Shown: positions 31,866-41,253 of the stretch, piece by piece | Layout: every line of letters starts with the position of its first letter | Numbering within the stretch: the stretch's first letter is position 1 | Assembly (NCBI GenBank): GCA_900318555.1 | Contig: ONKX01000035.1 | Location: 1 to 41,258 of the forward strand | DNA length: 41,258 nt | Source: an uncultured Prevotellaceae bacterium | GTDB taxonomy: Bacteria; Bacteroidota; Bacteroidia; Bacteroidales; Bacteroidaceae | Direction of reading: 5' to 3' | The notes under the pieces: generated by a model | Databases searched by the model: none | The model's input: only the letters and a program-made list of their open reading frames with translations | What the model was told of the DNA's origin: nothing | Made by a program: the position numbers and the translations under genes

Positions 31866-34000
31866 TGAATAAACGAGTGAAGAAATGGATTAAGCGCGTG
31901 CTGCTGTGGGGGATTGTGTTGCCCGTGGCACTTGTTATTGCGCTGTTTGTTGCTATTGAATGCTTACCACAAGAGTATGGCGATCGTGTTGGAAACTGGA
32001 TTCTGTCGTTGTTCATTCCTGTTCAAGACTATGAAGCGGCAAGTAAGGATGCTGACCTGATATTTGACCAGATAAAACAAAAAAACTATGAAGCGGCACT
32101 CACTCTCTGCGATAGTCTCGAAGGGCGTTCGAAATTACCTGCGATATCGCTCAATAGCTTCAGGGCAGCCGCATATATGTACATGAACCAACCCAAGTTG
32201 GGGGAATTTTATTTTAGAAAAGTGCTGGAGTCTTTTACTGGCGATGACTATGAGTTGCTTGATTATGCTACGGCGGGATATCATCTCAGCATCCTGCTAA
32301 ATGCCAAGAACGACTATGAGGGTGCACTGAAAGTGCTCATGCCCGTCATCGCTACGACCAAGGAACATGAGGCCAATATCTTGATGCCTTATGATAAGGT
32401 GTCCACTTTATTAGTGGCGATGGGCAAGAACCTGGTTGCCTTGGGCCGCTTCGACGAGGGCGAGCATCAGTTTCAGGAAGCCATAGAGGCCTACAAACGC
32501 AATGCGTCGCGTTACGTCAAGTACGACATCACGGCCAGTGTCGATTTCACCAACGATACCACCTATTACGACGTAAGGCAAGGGGTCGCTGCCGCTGCTT
32601 CGCAGGCATATCTCAACAAGGGTCTTTACGAACGTGCCGCCACTTGGCTCGAAGTGAGCAAAGAGGCCCTCTCTTATATTCAGGAACATTGCGATTTAGC
32701 AAAGTATTATTTTGACACTCGGCTCTTCCGCCAGCAACTCACTGAGGCGCGGCTGTTGGCACATCAAGGTAAACTTGAAGAGGCCGAAAAGGTGTTCCGC
32801 CAGTGTTATGACAGCAGTCGTGACATGAGTGAAGTGGTAAAGCGTGAATGTGCACATTATCTGCTTGAGACCCACCAATGGCAAGAGGCTATCGACCTGT
32901 ATCATAGGAGCGACTCGTCAGACACCGACTCTACGCAGATGACCCTCGACGGCATCACCCAAACGCTCGTTCCGCAATATCAGGCTTGGCGCAATATGGG
33001 TAACAATCAAAAGGCGATTGCGATGGCCGACAGTATTACCAGCGTCCTCGACAGTGCCATTGTGCGCTGGCGCAACAGCGACGCCATGGAGCTTGCCACC
33101 ATCTACGATACGCAGGGCAAGGAGGCACAGATAGCCCAGAAACAGGCTGCGCTGACGCGACTCTGGTGGATAGCCACGATGGTTGTGCTCGGACTGGTCA
33201 TTCTGTCGTTCATCATCTACACCATCTACCGCCGTCGCATCACGAAGATGCAGGCCGTGCAGGAGCGCATAGAATCGGAGCTGCGCATTGCCCGCGACAT
33301 CCAAATGTCAATGGTGCCGAGTTTGTTCCCAGAGCGTGAAGGTTTGGATATGTATGCCTCGATGACTCCTGCCAAGGAGGTCGGTGGCGACCTGTATGGC
33401 TATCTGTTGCAGGGCGACAAGCTCTACTTTGCCGTTGGCGACGTGTCGGGTAAAGGTGTGCCTGCCTCGCTGTTTATGGCACAAGCCACGCGACTGTTCC
33501 TGACGCTGGCAAAGCAGGGCATGATGCCAGCAGAGATTTGCACCCGCATGAACGATGCACTCTCTGGAGAGGATAATGAGAATGGTATGTTCGTCACCTT
33601 CTGGCTCGGATTGGTTGACCTCACGACGGGTCATCTCGACTTCTGCAATGCCGGACATAATCCTCCCGTCATTGGTGGTGGCGAGCATCACGGTGAATTC
33701 CTCGATATGATTCCCAATGCACCCATCGGTTTGTGGCCCGGACTGGAATACGAGGGTGAGGAGATTGACACGATCAAGGGCCGTCCGCTGTTTATCTATA
33801 CCGACGGATTGAACGAAGCCGAGAACCCGCAGAAGGAACAATATGGCGACGACCGCCTGTTGGAGTTCCTGCGCAATACGCATTTCGATACCGCCCAGCA
33901 GGTAATCGAAGCGCTCAAGGCCGAGGTGGAAACCCACCGCAATGGTGCAGAACCCAATGACGACCTGACAATGATGTGTTTGAAAGTAGAGAGTTTATGA
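31865..34000 (+). CDS. membrane TPR and SpoIIE/PP2C-type serine phosphatase
   Basis: The 711-residue protein has an N-terminal membrane segment (about 9-31), a helical repeat region with TPR-like pairs (about 45-420) likely outside the cytoplasm, and a second membrane segment (about 433-457). A short linker helix (QAVQERIESELRIARDIQ) leads to a SpoIIE/RsbU-type PP2C phosphatase domain (about 475-711) with GGDLYGY, GDVSGKGVPASLFMA, IYTDGLNEA and NDDLTMM. Such proteins dephosphorylate anti-sigma-factor antagonists in partner-switching pathways, but no such partner is encoded nearby. The topology suggests signal input by the TPR part and output in the cytoplasm. Confidence 0.88.
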   Translation: MNKRVKKWIKRVLLWGIVLPVALVIALFVAIECLPQEYGDRVGNWILSLFIPVQDYEAASKDADLIFDQIKQKNYEAALTLCDSLEGRSKLPAISLNSFRAAAYMYMNQPKLGEFYFRKVLESFTGDDYELLDYATAGYHLSILLNAKNDYEGALKVLMPVIATTKEHEANILMPYDKVSTLLVAMGKNLVALGRFDEGEHQFQEAIEAYKRNASRYVKYDITASVDFTNDTTYYDVRQGVAAAASQAYLNKGLYERAATWLEVSKEALSYIQEHCDLAKYYFDTRLFRQQLTEARLLAHQGKLEEAEKVFRQCYDSSRDMSEVVKRECAHYLLETHQWQEAIDLYHRSDSSDTDSTQMTLDGITQTLVPQYQAWRNMGNNQKAIAMADSITSVLDSAIVRWRNSDAMELATIYDTQGKEAQIAQKQAALTRLWWIATMVVLGLVILSFIIYTIYRRRITKMQAVQERIESELRIARDIQMSMVPSLFPEREGLDMYASMTPAKEVGGDLYGYLLQGDKLYFAVGDVSGKGVPASLFMAQATRLFLTLAKQGMMPAEICTRMNDALSGEDNENGMFVTFWLGLVDLTTGHLDFCNAGHNPPVIGGGEHHGEFLDMIPNAPIGLWPGLEYEGEEIDTIKGRPLFIYTDGLNEAENPQKEQYGDDRLLEFLRNTHFDTAQQVIEALKAEVETHRNGAEPNDDLTMMCLKVESL

Positions 34001-34503
34001 TAGAAGTAAGAATAAAGGATAGTGCTTTGCGTGAGGCGGCAGGCGAGGGAATGGATGCCTTCGTGGGCTGTTTTGTGAGTGCGACGAAGGAGGCTATTGG
34101 TGGCGAACTGACTGCTGAGACGATGGCAGAATTGAACAGCGACCAAGTGACGCTGTTGGCTTGGGATATATTGCACGAAGAGGTGATGGACGGTGGTTTC
34201 GTCCAGTTGATACACAACGGCTACGGCCCGTTCATCTTTAAGAATCCGTTGGCCAAAGCATTGAAATTATGGGGATTGCGCGAATTGTCCAAGCTGATAT
34301 ATAGCGCGCATACATTATATATAAAATATGGTGAGCAGATAGAACGCGACTGTACGGACGACGAGTTCATGGCGCTGTTCGAGCAGTTTCCCGAGTTCGA
34401 CGACTTTGACGATACGTTCGTTGAGGAAGAAGAAAACTGGACTGCCGACATTGCTCACTATATCGACGAAAACATCGAACGCTTCGCTAACGTTGAACAT
34501 TGA
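33997..34503 (+). CDS. DMP19-like (DUF4375) protein
   Basis: The 168-residue protein has the DUF4375/DMP19-like pattern: a helical body with DILHEEVMDGGFVQLIHNGYG and later FEQFPEFDDFDDTFVEEEE. The family includes DMP19, a DNA-mimic protein, and this member is also strongly acidic at its C-terminus. It may inhibit a DNA- or nucleotide-binding partner, but that is inference. The ATG overlaps the stop of the phosphatase gene (ATGA). The last codons and stop come from a 7-bp array of TTGAACR units. Confidence 0.75.
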   Translation: MIEVRIKDSALREAAGEGMDAFVGCFVSATKEAIGGELTAETMAELNSDQVTLLAWDILHEEVMDGGFVQLIHNGYGPFIFKNPLAKALKLWGLRELSKLIYSAHTLYIKYGEQIERDCTDDEFMALFEQFPEFDDFDDTFVEEEENWTADIAHYIDENIERFANVEH

Positions 34504-34520
34504 ACGTTGAACGTTGAACG
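34493..34520. repeat. 7-bp tandem array over the DUF4375 stop codon
   Basis: TTGAACA, TTGAACG, TTGAACG, TTGAACG. The stop codon TGA (34501-34503) lies in the second unit. Confidence 0.9.
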
Positions 34521-34546
34521 ACGTATGATTTAAAAGACGACAGACA

Positions 34547-35032
34547 ATGAATAAAGACGAAGAACTGATCAGGAAGAAGAGTCCTGTCAACATAAAAAAC
34601 AAGAAGGCCGGTTTCGAGTATTTCTTCATCGAGACCTACACCGCCGGCATCGTACTTACGGGGACGGAAATCAAGAGTATCCGTCTGGGCAAGGCGTCGC
34701 TGGTGGATACGTATTGCACCATCATCAACGGCGAGTTGTGGGTGAAGGGCATGAACATTTCGCCCTACTTCTACGGGTCGTACAACAACCACGAGATGAA
34801 GCGCGACAGGAAGCTGCTGTTGACGCGTCGCGAGATTCAGAAACTGGCGTCAGCCACGAAGCAGACGGGATATACCATCGTGCCGTTGCTGGTATTCATC
34901 GACGAGAAAGGCCGTGCGAAGATGGACATTGCACTCTGCAAGGGTAAGAAGGAGTTTGACAAGCGCCAGACCCTGAAGGAGAAGGAAGACCGCCGCGAAA
35001 TGGACCGCGCGATGAAGAGTATTAAACGTTGA
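34547..35032 (+). CDS. smpB: SsrA-binding protein SmpB
   Basis: SmpB binds tmRNA and delivers it to stalled ribosomes for trans-translation. The 161-residue protein is complete, with [19 protein letters not shown] (20-38), [21 protein letters not shown] and a basic C-terminal tail ending in RAMKSIKR. No tmRNA gene was seen in the window. It is separated from the DUF4375 gene by a 7-bp array, and its own stop codon TGA (35030-35032) lies in the first unit of the next array. Confidence 0.95.
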   Translation: MNKDEELIRKKSPVNIKNKKAGFEYFFIETYTAGIVLTGTEIKSIRLGKASLVDTYCTIINGELWVKGMNISPYFYGSYNNHEMKRDRKLLLTRREIQKLASATKQTGYTIVPLLVFIDEKGRAKMDIALCKGKKEFDKRQTLKEKEDRREMDRAMKSIKR

Positions 35033-35084
35033 ACATTGAACGTTGAACATTGAACGTTGAACATTGAACGTTGAACATTGAACG
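35029..35084. repeat. 7-bp tandem array, eight units, starting at the smpB stop
   Basis: TTGAACA and TTGAACG alternate strictly, four times each. The smpB stop codon TGA is the second to fourth base of the first unit. Confidence 0.95.
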
Positions 35085-35164
35085 TTGGATGATAATGAGA
35101 AAATCCGTGCTATTTTGATTAAGATAATTAAATCATTAAAGACAAAGAAAGAATAGAAGCAAAT

Positions 35165-36697
35165 ATGAAAAGATTATTGTTACTTTTTATGGCTATTATT
35201 GGTTTATCCAATATCTTTGCCACTCATATTACAGAACATTCGTCGTTCAATGTTCAACGTTCAACGTTCAACGTAAAGAAACGCGAGTTCCGTGGTGCTT
35301 GGATTCAGTGCGTGAACGGACAGTTTAAAGGCATGGGTACCGAGGCGATGAAACAGACGCTGACCTATCAGCTGAACGAATTGCAGAAAGACGGCTGTAA
35401 CGCCATTATCTTCCAGGTGCGCCCAGAGTGTGATGCGCTCTACGAAAGCAATATCGAGCCGTGGAGCTACTATCTGACTGGCGAACAGGGCACCAAGCCT
35501 TATCCCTATTGGGATCCCCTGGCGTGGATGGTCAACGAGTGCCACAAGCGCGGCATGGAACTGCACGCATGGATTAATCCCTATCGTGCCAAGACGAAAG
35601 TGGCGCACAAAAATGCCCGCAACCACGTCGTTGTAGAACATCCCGAGTGGACGTTTCAGTACGACGGTCTGACGCTGTTGGATCCATCCCAGCAAGCCTG
35701 CCGCGACTATATCTGCGACGTCGTCCGCGACATTGTGACACGCTATGATGTCGACGGTCTGCACATCGATGACTACTTCTATCCCTATCCCGTGGCAGGC
35801 GTAAAAATTCCCGATGATGCACAGTATCGCGCCAACAGCAACGGCATCAACAATCGTGGCGACTGGCGCCGCTATAACGTCAATCTATTTATCGAACAGC
35901 TCTATCGCACTGTTCACGATGCCAAGCCGTGGGTAAAGGTAGGTGTTTCGCCCTTCGGCATCTATCGTAACCAGAAGAGTGACCCCAACGGCAGCCGTAC
36001 CAATGGTTTGCAGAACTACGACGACCTCTATGCCGACGTGCTGCTGTGGGATGCCAAAGGTTGGATGGACTATTGTGTGCCTCAGATCTATTGGGAGATT
36101 GGTAATCGTGCGGCCGACTACGACGAGCTCATCCATTGGTGGAACAAGCATATCACGAAGAGCGATTTGTACATCGGTGAAGATGTCGAGCGCACCGTGA
36201 AATTCTCCGACCCGAAAGACGCCAACAGCCATCAGCAGGCCGCCAAGATGTCGCTCCATCAGCAGCTGCCTCGCGTAAAAGGTACCGTGCTGTGGTATGC
36301 AAAGGCCGCCGTCGATAATGTCGGCAATTACGGCACCAATCTGCGTAAGGTCTATTGGCGCACGCCGGCTCTGCAGCCAGTCATGGATCATCTTGACAAG
36401 AAGGCGCCCAAGAAGGTTCGCAAGATGAAGCGTTTCAATTTCGATGGCCAAAACGTATTGATGTGGTTGCCGCCCAAGAGCAAGGACTGGAAGGATGAAG
36501 CCACGCGCTATGCCGTCTATCGTTTCGATAAGGGCGAGTCGACGAGTAACCTTGACGGTGCTCACCTGAAAGCCATCACTGCCAATCCTTTCTACGAGGT
36601 GCCTGCCAACGAACAGGTGCCGTGTGTGTACATCGTCACAGCCCTCAACCGCTTGCAGAACGAGAGCAAGGGCGTGAAAGCGAAGATAAAGAGGTAA
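35165..36697 (+). CDS. GHL10-type secreted glycosidase
   Basis: The 510-residue protein has a signal peptide (about 1-20, ending in IFA) and a glycosyl-hydrolase-like 10 (DUF187) barrel: REFRGAWIQCVNGQ, AIIFQVRPECDALYESN, MELHAWINPYR, DGLHIDDYFYP, VSPFGIYRN. It probably acts on cell-wall or dietary polysaccharide outside the cytoplasm. A 7-bp array (35246-35273) lies inside the frame right after the signal peptide and encodes FNVQRSTFNV between signal and barrel. A second array holds the stop codon. The C-terminal part (about 415-510) looks like an added beta domain. Confidence 0.85.
   Translation: MKRLLLLFMAIIGLSNIFATHITEHSSFNVQRSTFNVKKREFRGAWIQCVNGQFKGMGTEAMKQTLTYQLNELQKDGCNAIIFQVRPECDALYESNIEPWSYYLTGEQGTKPYPYWDPLAWMVNECHKRGMELHAWINPYRAKTKVAHKNARNHVVVEHPEWTFQYDGLTLLDPSQQACRDYICDVVRDIVTRYDVDGLHIDDYFYPYPVAGVKIPDDAQYRANSNGINNRGDWRRYNVNLFIEQLYRTVHDAKPWVKVGVSPFGIYRNQKSDPNGSRTNGLQNYDDLYADVLLWDAKGWMDYCVPQIYWEIGNRAADYDELIHWWNKHITKSDLYIGEDVERTVKFSDPKDANSHQQAAKMSLHQQLPRVKGTVLWYAKAAVDNVGNYGTNLRKVYWRTPALQPVMDHLDKKAPKKVRKMKRFNFDGQNVLMWLPPKSKDWKDEATRYAVYRFDKGESTSNLDGAHLKAITANPFYEVPANEQVPCVYIVTALNRLQNESKGVKAKIKR
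35246..35273. repeat. 7-bp tandem array inside the GHL10 gene
   Basis: TTCAATG, TTCAACG, TTCAACG, TTCAACG, in frame just after the signal peptide. This is the same unit family as at 34493 and 35029 but inverted. Confidence 0.9.
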
Positions 36698-36731
36698 GAG
36701 GTGAGTAGTAAGAGGTAAGAGGTGAGATATT
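36690..36731. repeat. 7-bp tandem array over the GHL10 stop codon
   Basis: AGAGGTA, AGAGGTG, AGTAGTA, AGAGGTA, AGAGGTG, AGATATT. The TAA stop (36695-36697) lies across the first two units. Confidence 0.9.
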
Positions 36732-36761
36732 AAAAGAGGTCCTATTTCAGGGCCTCTTTTA
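36732..36761. terminator. terminator between GHL10 and uvrA genes
   Basis: AAAAGAGG (36732-36739) pairs with CCTCTTTT (36753-36760) with inner CC/GG pairing. The converging uvrA stop (36742-36744) lies inside it. Confidence 0.75.
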
Positions 36762-39582
36762 TGTATTTCGGGGTGTAGCCTTTTTTGCTCTTGGCTACGG
36801 TCTCGGGAGTTCCAGCCGTGAGGATGGTACCGCCACCGCGACCGCCTTCTGGACCCATGTCAATAATCCAGTCGGCCAACTTGATGACGTCAAGGTTATG
36901 TTCGATGATAATCACCGTATTGCCTTTGTCCACCAGCGTTTGCAGCACGCCCATCAGGATGCGGATGTCCTCGAAGTGCAGGCCTGTAGTGGGTTCATCG
37001 AGGATGTACAGCGTCTTGCCTGTGTCCTTCTTCGACAGTTCCGTGGCGAGCTTCACGCGCTGGCTCTCACCGCCCGACAGCGTCGTCGAAGGTTGTCCCA
37101 GTTTGATATAGCCCAGTCCGACGTCCTGAATGGTTTTGATTTTCCGCAGAATGTCCGGCACGTTCTCGAAGAATTCGCAAGCCTGATTGATGGTCATATC
37201 CAGCACGTCAGCTATCGACTTGCCCTTGAATCTGACCTCCAGCGTCTCGCGGTTGTAACGTTTCCCATGACATTCTTCGCACGGCACTTGGATGTCGGGC
37301 AGGAAGTTCATTTCGATGGTCTTGTAACCATTGCCGCCACACGTCTCGCAGCGACCGCCCTTCACGTTGAACGAGAAGCGGCCGGGCTTGTAGCCGCGAA
37401 TCTGTGCCTCGGGCAGGTTTACAAACAGGCTGCGGATATCCGAGAATACGCCCGTATAGGTAGCAGGATTCGAACGCGGCGTACGTCCGATGGGACTCTG
37501 GTCAACATTTACCACCTTATCTATATGTTGCAGCCCCTCGATGCTTTCGTAGGGCATCGGGGCCTGTAGCGAACGGTAGAAATGTTTCGATAGGATGGGG
37601 TAGAGTGTTTCGTTGACCAGCGTCGACTTGCCCGAACCCGATACGCCTGTCACGACGATGAGCTTGCCCAATGGGAATTCCGCGGTGACATTCTTCAGGT
37701 TGTTGCCTGTGCATCCGCGCAGCACCAGTGATTTGCCGTTGCCTTCGCGGCGGTAGGTCTTGTTGGGGTCGGCAGGCAGAGTAGGGAGGGGGATGCGCAT
37801 TTTGCCATTCAGGTATTGCGCCGTGATGGTGTCCGTCTTCAGCATTTCGTCGATGGTGCCTTGGAACACCACTTCGCCACCTTTGCGCCCTGCCTTCGGA
37901 CCGATGTCCACAATGTAGTCTGCCTGTCGCATCATGTCTTCGTCGTGTTCTACGACGATCACCGTGTTGCCCAGGTCGCGCAGCTCCTTCAGCGACGTGA
38001 TGAGCCGTTGGTTGTCGCGCTGGTGCAGTCCGATGCTGGGCTCATCGAGAATATATAGCACGTTCACCAGCTGACTGCCTATTTGCGTCGCCAGACGGAT
38101 ACGCTGACTCTCGCCGCCCGACAGCGATGCCGACTGACGGTTCAGCGCCAGATAATCCAATCCCACATCGAGCAGGAAATCCAGACGCGTGCGTATCTCC
38201 TTCAGTATCTCTGCGGCAATCTGCTGCTGCTGGTGGTCCAGGTGCTGTTCACACTCGTCCAACCATGCGCGCAACTCGTTCAGGTCCATCGTTGCCAGTT
38301 CGGAGATGTTCTTGTCCCAGATCTTATACGACAGCGCCTCGCGGTTCAGTCGCAGGCCGTGACACTCGGGACATTCCCTTTCGGCCAGGAATTGGTCGGC
38401 CCATTTCTGTCCGCCCGCCGTGTCGTCGTTCTCCATCACCGAGCGCAGATATTTAACCACACCGTCGAAATCGACGAAGTAGTCGCTCGACGTATGAACC
38501 AGTTCCTTGCTGATGCGCACAGGGTCCAGCGTGCCATAGAGTATCTCGTTCATCGCTTCGTCGGGAATGTCCTCAATACGCGTTTTCAGCGTACAGTCAT
38601 ACTCCTGCAGAATGGCGTCAATCTGCCAGAATATCATCTGGTTCTTGTATTTCCCCAACGGTGCGATACCGCCTTCATAGATGGTGTGTTTGCGGTTGGG
38701 AATGACCTTGTTGATGTCTATCTCGTTGATATATCCCAGCCCCTTGCAGCGCGGACAAGCCCCTTGCGGAGAATTGAACGAGAAGGTGTTAGGCGCTGGT
38801 TCACTGTAGGAGATGCCCGTCGTCGGACACATCAGCCGACGTGAGAAGTAACGCACCTTCTCCGTGTCGTAATCCATCACCATGATGAGCCCTTCGCCCT
38901 GCTTCATGGCAATCTGCACGGTCTTCTTCAGACGTTCGTCGGCACCTTTTACGGCCATGCGGTCAACGACCACTTCGATGTCGTGATTCCTGTATCGGTC
39001 CACCTTCATGCCCTGCGTCAGTTCCTGCAGTTCACCGTCCACGCGGATATGCAAATAGCCTTTCTTCCGCATGCTCTCAAACAACTCGCGGTAGTGACCC
39101 TTACGACCTTGCACCAGCGGCGCCAGTATCAGTATCTTCCGACCTTGATAGTCGTTCGTGATCATCTCGATGACCTTCTCCTCGGTGTATTTCACCATCG
39201 GCTCGCCGGTCTCATAGCTGTATGCCTTGCCGGCACGCGCAAAGAGCAGACGCAGATAGTCGTACACCTCCGTCGTTGTGCCTACCGTCGAACGCGGGTT
39301 CTTGTTCGTCGTTTTCTGTTCAATGCTGATGACGGGCGACAGTCCCGTAATCTTATCCACGTCGGGACGCTCCATACCTCCGAGGAAGTTGCGCGCATAG
39401 GCCGAAAACGTCTCGATATAGCGGCGCTGACCTTCGGCAAAGATGGTGTCGAAAGCCAGACTCGACTTTCCGCTTCCGCTCAGTCCGGTGACGACTGTCA
39501 GCGAGTTGCGTGGAATCTCGACGTCGATGTTCTTGAGGTTATGTACGCGTGCACCCCAGACGTTGATTTTCGTGTCGCTCAT
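36742..39582 (-). CDS. uvrA: excinuclease ABC subunit A
   Basis: UvrA is the damage-sensing ATPase of nucleotide excision repair. The 946-residue protein is complete, with two ABC modules: first Walker [11 protein letters not shown] near residue 33 and second [10 protein letters not shown] near 646. LSGGESQR signatures appear in both halves, with CPxC-type zinc sites ([32 protein letters not shown]). It is read from the promoter of the CHU_C gene or its own; the gap between the two genes is three bases. Confidence 0.97.
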   Translation of the reverse strand: MSDTKINVWGARVHNLKNIDVEIPRNSLTVVTGLSGSGKSSLAFDTIFAEGQRRYIETFSAYARNFLGGMERPDVDKITGLSPVISIEQKTTNKNPRSTVGTTTEVYDYLRLLFARAGKAYSYETGEPMVKYTEEKVIEMITNDYQGRKILILAPLVQGRKGHYRELFESMRKKGYLHIRVDGELQELTQGMKVDRYRNHDIEVVVDRMAVKGADERLKKTVQIAMKQGEGLIMVMDYDTEKVRYFSRRLMCPTTGISYSEPAPNTFSFNSPQGACPRCKGLGYINEIDINKVIPNRKHTIYEGGIAPLGKYKNQMIFWQIDAILQEYDCTLKTRIEDIPDEAMNEILYGTLDPVRISKELVHTSSDYFVDFDGVVKYLRSVMENDDTAGGQKWADQFLAERECPECHGLRLNREALSYKIWDKNISELATMDLNELRAWLDECEQHLDHQQQQIAAEILKEIRTRLDFLLDVGLDYLALNRQSASLSGGESQRIRLATQIGSQLVNVLYILDEPSIGLHQRDNQRLITSLKELRDLGNTVIVVEHDEDMMRQADYIVDIGPKAGRKGGEVVFQGTIDEMLKTDTITAQYLNGKMRIPLPTLPADPNKTYRREGNGKSLVLRGCTGNNLKNVTAEFPLGKLIVVTGVSGSGKSTLVNETLYPILSKHFYRSLQAPMPYESIEGLQHIDKVVNVDQSPIGRTPRSNPATYTGVFSDIRSLFVNLPEAQIRGYKPGRFSFNVKGGRCETCGGNGYKTIEMNFLPDIQVPCEECHGKRYNRETLEVRFKGKSIADVLDMTINQACEFFENVPDILRKIKTIQDVGLGYIKLGQPSTTLSGGESQRVKLATELSKKDTGKTLYILDEPTTGLHFEDIRILMGVLQTLVDKGNTVIIIEHNLDVIKLADWIIDMGPEGGRGGGTILTAGTPETVAKSKKGYTPKYIKEALK

Positions 39583-39585
39583 GGT

Positions 39586-40275
39586 TTACTGTTCCGAGTT
39601 GGTCGTGTCGTCGTTATGGCGTCTTATCAGGTTCACATCGCGGCGGATGTTATATTCCTTGCCGTCGGCACCGCGCGCATTCACCAGTACGAAATAGACA
39701 CCGTCTTTCACAGGGCTGCCGTTGTATGTGCCGTCCCAGCCTTCGTCAATATTCGTCCATTCATACAGCTTCTGACCCCAGCGGTTGAAGATGTACGCAT
39801 GAAATTCTACGATGCTCTTATAACCGCCCGTCTTGCCGTGCGGCTTGGCGCGGTAGATGTCGTTGTGGCCGTCGTCATTGGGCGAGAAGGCGTTAGGCAT
39901 CTCCAGATGACTTTCCGAGATGGTCACATTGATGCTGGCCGAATCCACCACCTCTTCCTGATATCTCACTATCAGCGTCACCCTCGTCAGTCCCGACTCC
40001 GTGAAGGTGTGTTCGGGATTCTCTTCGTAACGCACATACGAGTTTTGGCCGTCCACGCCGTTATGCACGAAGCGCCATTCCAGCGTGCTGCCCACTTCGA
40101 GGTCGCTTGCGTTCGCCTCGAAACGTACAAGCAGCGGTGCTTCGCCCGTTACAGAAACCGAGTCCACCACCTCCTCTCCGTCCTTTGTGTAATATGCCTT
40201 CGGATTGATGGTGGCCCACGCTGTCGCTGCCGCCATCACCAAGGCCATTGCCAATAAGGTTCTTATTTTTTTCAT
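39586..40275 (-). CDS. secreted protein with gliding-motility (CHU_C) type IX sorting domain
   Basis: The 229-residue protein has a signal peptide ([21 protein letters not shown]), a PKD-like beta domain (about 40-125), and a C-terminal CHU_C/gliding-motility-associated domain (about 130-220: [35 protein letters not shown]). That domain usually directs type IX secretion and surface attachment. The short length is typical of the small surface members of the family. It lies three bases upstream of uvrA on the same strand. A -7 box at 40387-40379 gives a leader of about 100 nt. Confidence 0.85.
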   Translation of the reverse strand: MKKIRTLLAMALVMAAATAWATINPKAYYTKDGEEVVDSVSVTGEAPLLVRFEANASDLEVGSTLEWRFVHNGVDGQNSYVRYEENPEHTFTESGLTRVTLIVRYQEEVVDSASINVTISESHLEMPNAFSPNDDGHNDIYRAKPHGKTGGYKSIVEFHAYIFNRWGQKLYEWTNIDEGWDGTYNGSPVKDGVYFVLVNARGADGKEYNIRRDVNLIRRHNDDTTNSEQ

Positions 40276-40378
40276 ACTTCGTTTTCTTATGAGTCAGCCT
40301 GCAAAGCTGCGATTAAGCGAAAGCCATGATGCTTGCATCAATGGCCGAGCGTGAGCAGTCTCTTGCGCTATCAATGCG

Positions 40379-40387
40379 CAAAAGTAC
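40379..40387 (-). promoter_or_regulatory. -7 box for the CHU_C-uvrA unit
   Basis: TACTTTTGC on the minus strand, roughly 100 bases before the ATG at 40275. Confidence 0.55.
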
Positions 40388-40389
40388 GA

Positions 40390-40420
40390 AAAAAAATCGA
40401 ACCCACCAACGATGGGCCCG
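40390..40420 (-). terminator. terminator of the coiled-coil gene
   Basis: On the minus strand GGGCCCA pairs with TGGGTTC (two G-T pairs), followed by eight T residues. Confidence 0.6.
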
Positions 40421-40526
40421 TTTTTTTTATTCTACTTCCCGTCAAACGCCCAGAAAAAGAGAAAAGAGAAAAAAGAGAAATTTCTTTTCGAATACTCCTT
40501 TGATCAGTTTCATATCAGTCTCGTAT

Positions 40527-40979
40527 TCAGTTCAACTTATCCTTATACTGCGCTGACATTCTCAGAAGTGCTTCGTCTCGCTTTTGTTTCATCTCATTTA
40601 TCTTCATTTCATTCTCCTTTATTTTCATTTCAATATATTTGATCTTCATTTCATTCTCTTTAATCCTCAACTTGATTTGGTCACGCTCTTCCTTGATTTT
40701 CTGTACCTTCATATCCTTGCCCATAGTAGCCTTGACTTCCTTTACGGTTTTTATGAAGTCGTCTTCGACATCAATTCTTTCCCCTAATTCTTGGACTGCA
40801 AGCAGAACAGTTGCCGAGAACTTCGTCAAAGCACACATTAATGTAGGGTAGTCTATAACGTCACCATCTTCTTCACTGTAAAGAGCCTTGAAGAGTCTAT
40901 TCGTAATCTTGTCAGCCCTCTCTAAAATCTTCTTTCCCTCTATGTCTTTTTCACTCATATCAGTTTTGCTATATTTCAT
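40527..40979 (-). CDS. hypothetical coiled-coil protein, 150 aa
   Basis: I do not recognise the family. The first 95 residues are a charged helical domain (ILERADKITNRLF, then TLMCALTKFSATVLLAVQEL). Residues about 96-140 form a coiled coil with an internal repeat of the KIKENEMKI type, mirrored by repeats in the DNA. There is no signal peptide. The start at 40979 is chosen because the longer frame from 41069 begins upstream of the -7 box at 41010-41002. The promoter region is a copy of the one before the mutarotase gene. Confidence 0.65.
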   Translation of the reverse strand: MKYSKTDMSEKDIEGKKILERADKITNRLFKALYSEEDGDVIDYPTLMCALTKFSATVLLAVQELGERIDVEDDFIKTVKEVKATMGKDMKVQKIKEERDQIKLRIKENEMKIKYIEMKIKENEMKINEMKQKRDEALLRMSAQYKDKLN

Positions 40980-41001
40980 ATTGTTTTTAAGTTTTGCTTG
41001 T

Positions 41002-41035
41002 GCAAAGTTACGAATAAGTGAGCAAAGAACCAAAG
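41002..41035 (-). promoter_or_regulatory. repeated promoter module ahead of the coiled-coil gene
   Basis: On the minus strand this holds TAACTTTGC (41010-41002), preceded by the same 20-plus bases found before the mutarotase gene at 18828. A partial third copy (TTTGCTCGTTTATTCGTAAC on the minus strand) lies at about 41127-41146. Confidence 0.65.
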
Positions 41036-41157
41036 GAAAACGCGTTTTTCTTTGTTCTTTCGAACGCAAGATTGCAACGCCACACTCAGACCTTCAAGTC
41101 AGAGAAACTTCTTCGCTTGCGAAAAAGTTACGAATAAACGAGCAAAATGCTGGTAAA

Positions 41158-41253
41158 GGACGGTTATCAGATGCCTTTCGAGAATCCCTCACCGCTGCTG
41201 GCATCACCATCCCCTTCCCGCAGTGTGATGTACACCTGATTCCCGACTCATAG
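41158..41253 (+). pseudogene. orphan 3' end of an MscS-like channel gene
   Basis: The last 31 codons before the TAG at 41251 read GRLSDAFRESL, TAAGITIPFPQ and CDVHLIPDS. The G-I-x-I-P-F-P-Q-x-D-V-H pattern is the usual C-terminus of small-conductance mechanosensitive (MscS) channels. No upstream part of the channel is found: the DNA to the left holds the promoter copies and the coiled-coil gene on the other strand. The channel gene thus appears cut near 41150, by insertion or rearrangement. Confidence 0.5.

Noticed and set aside
35029-35084. Heptamer arrays as CRISPR
   Set aside because: Units are 7 bp with no spacers, and no cas genes are present.
38983-40257. 424-codon open frame on the plus strand opposite uvrA and the CHU_C gene
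   Set aside because: It crosses two convincing genes on the other strand and shows no domain; it is a shadow of GC-rich codon positions.
40888-41253. 121-codon plus-strand frame as a single gene
   Set aside because: Its first two thirds are antisense to the coiled-coil gene and its promoter; only the last 31 codons resemble a protein family (MscS).
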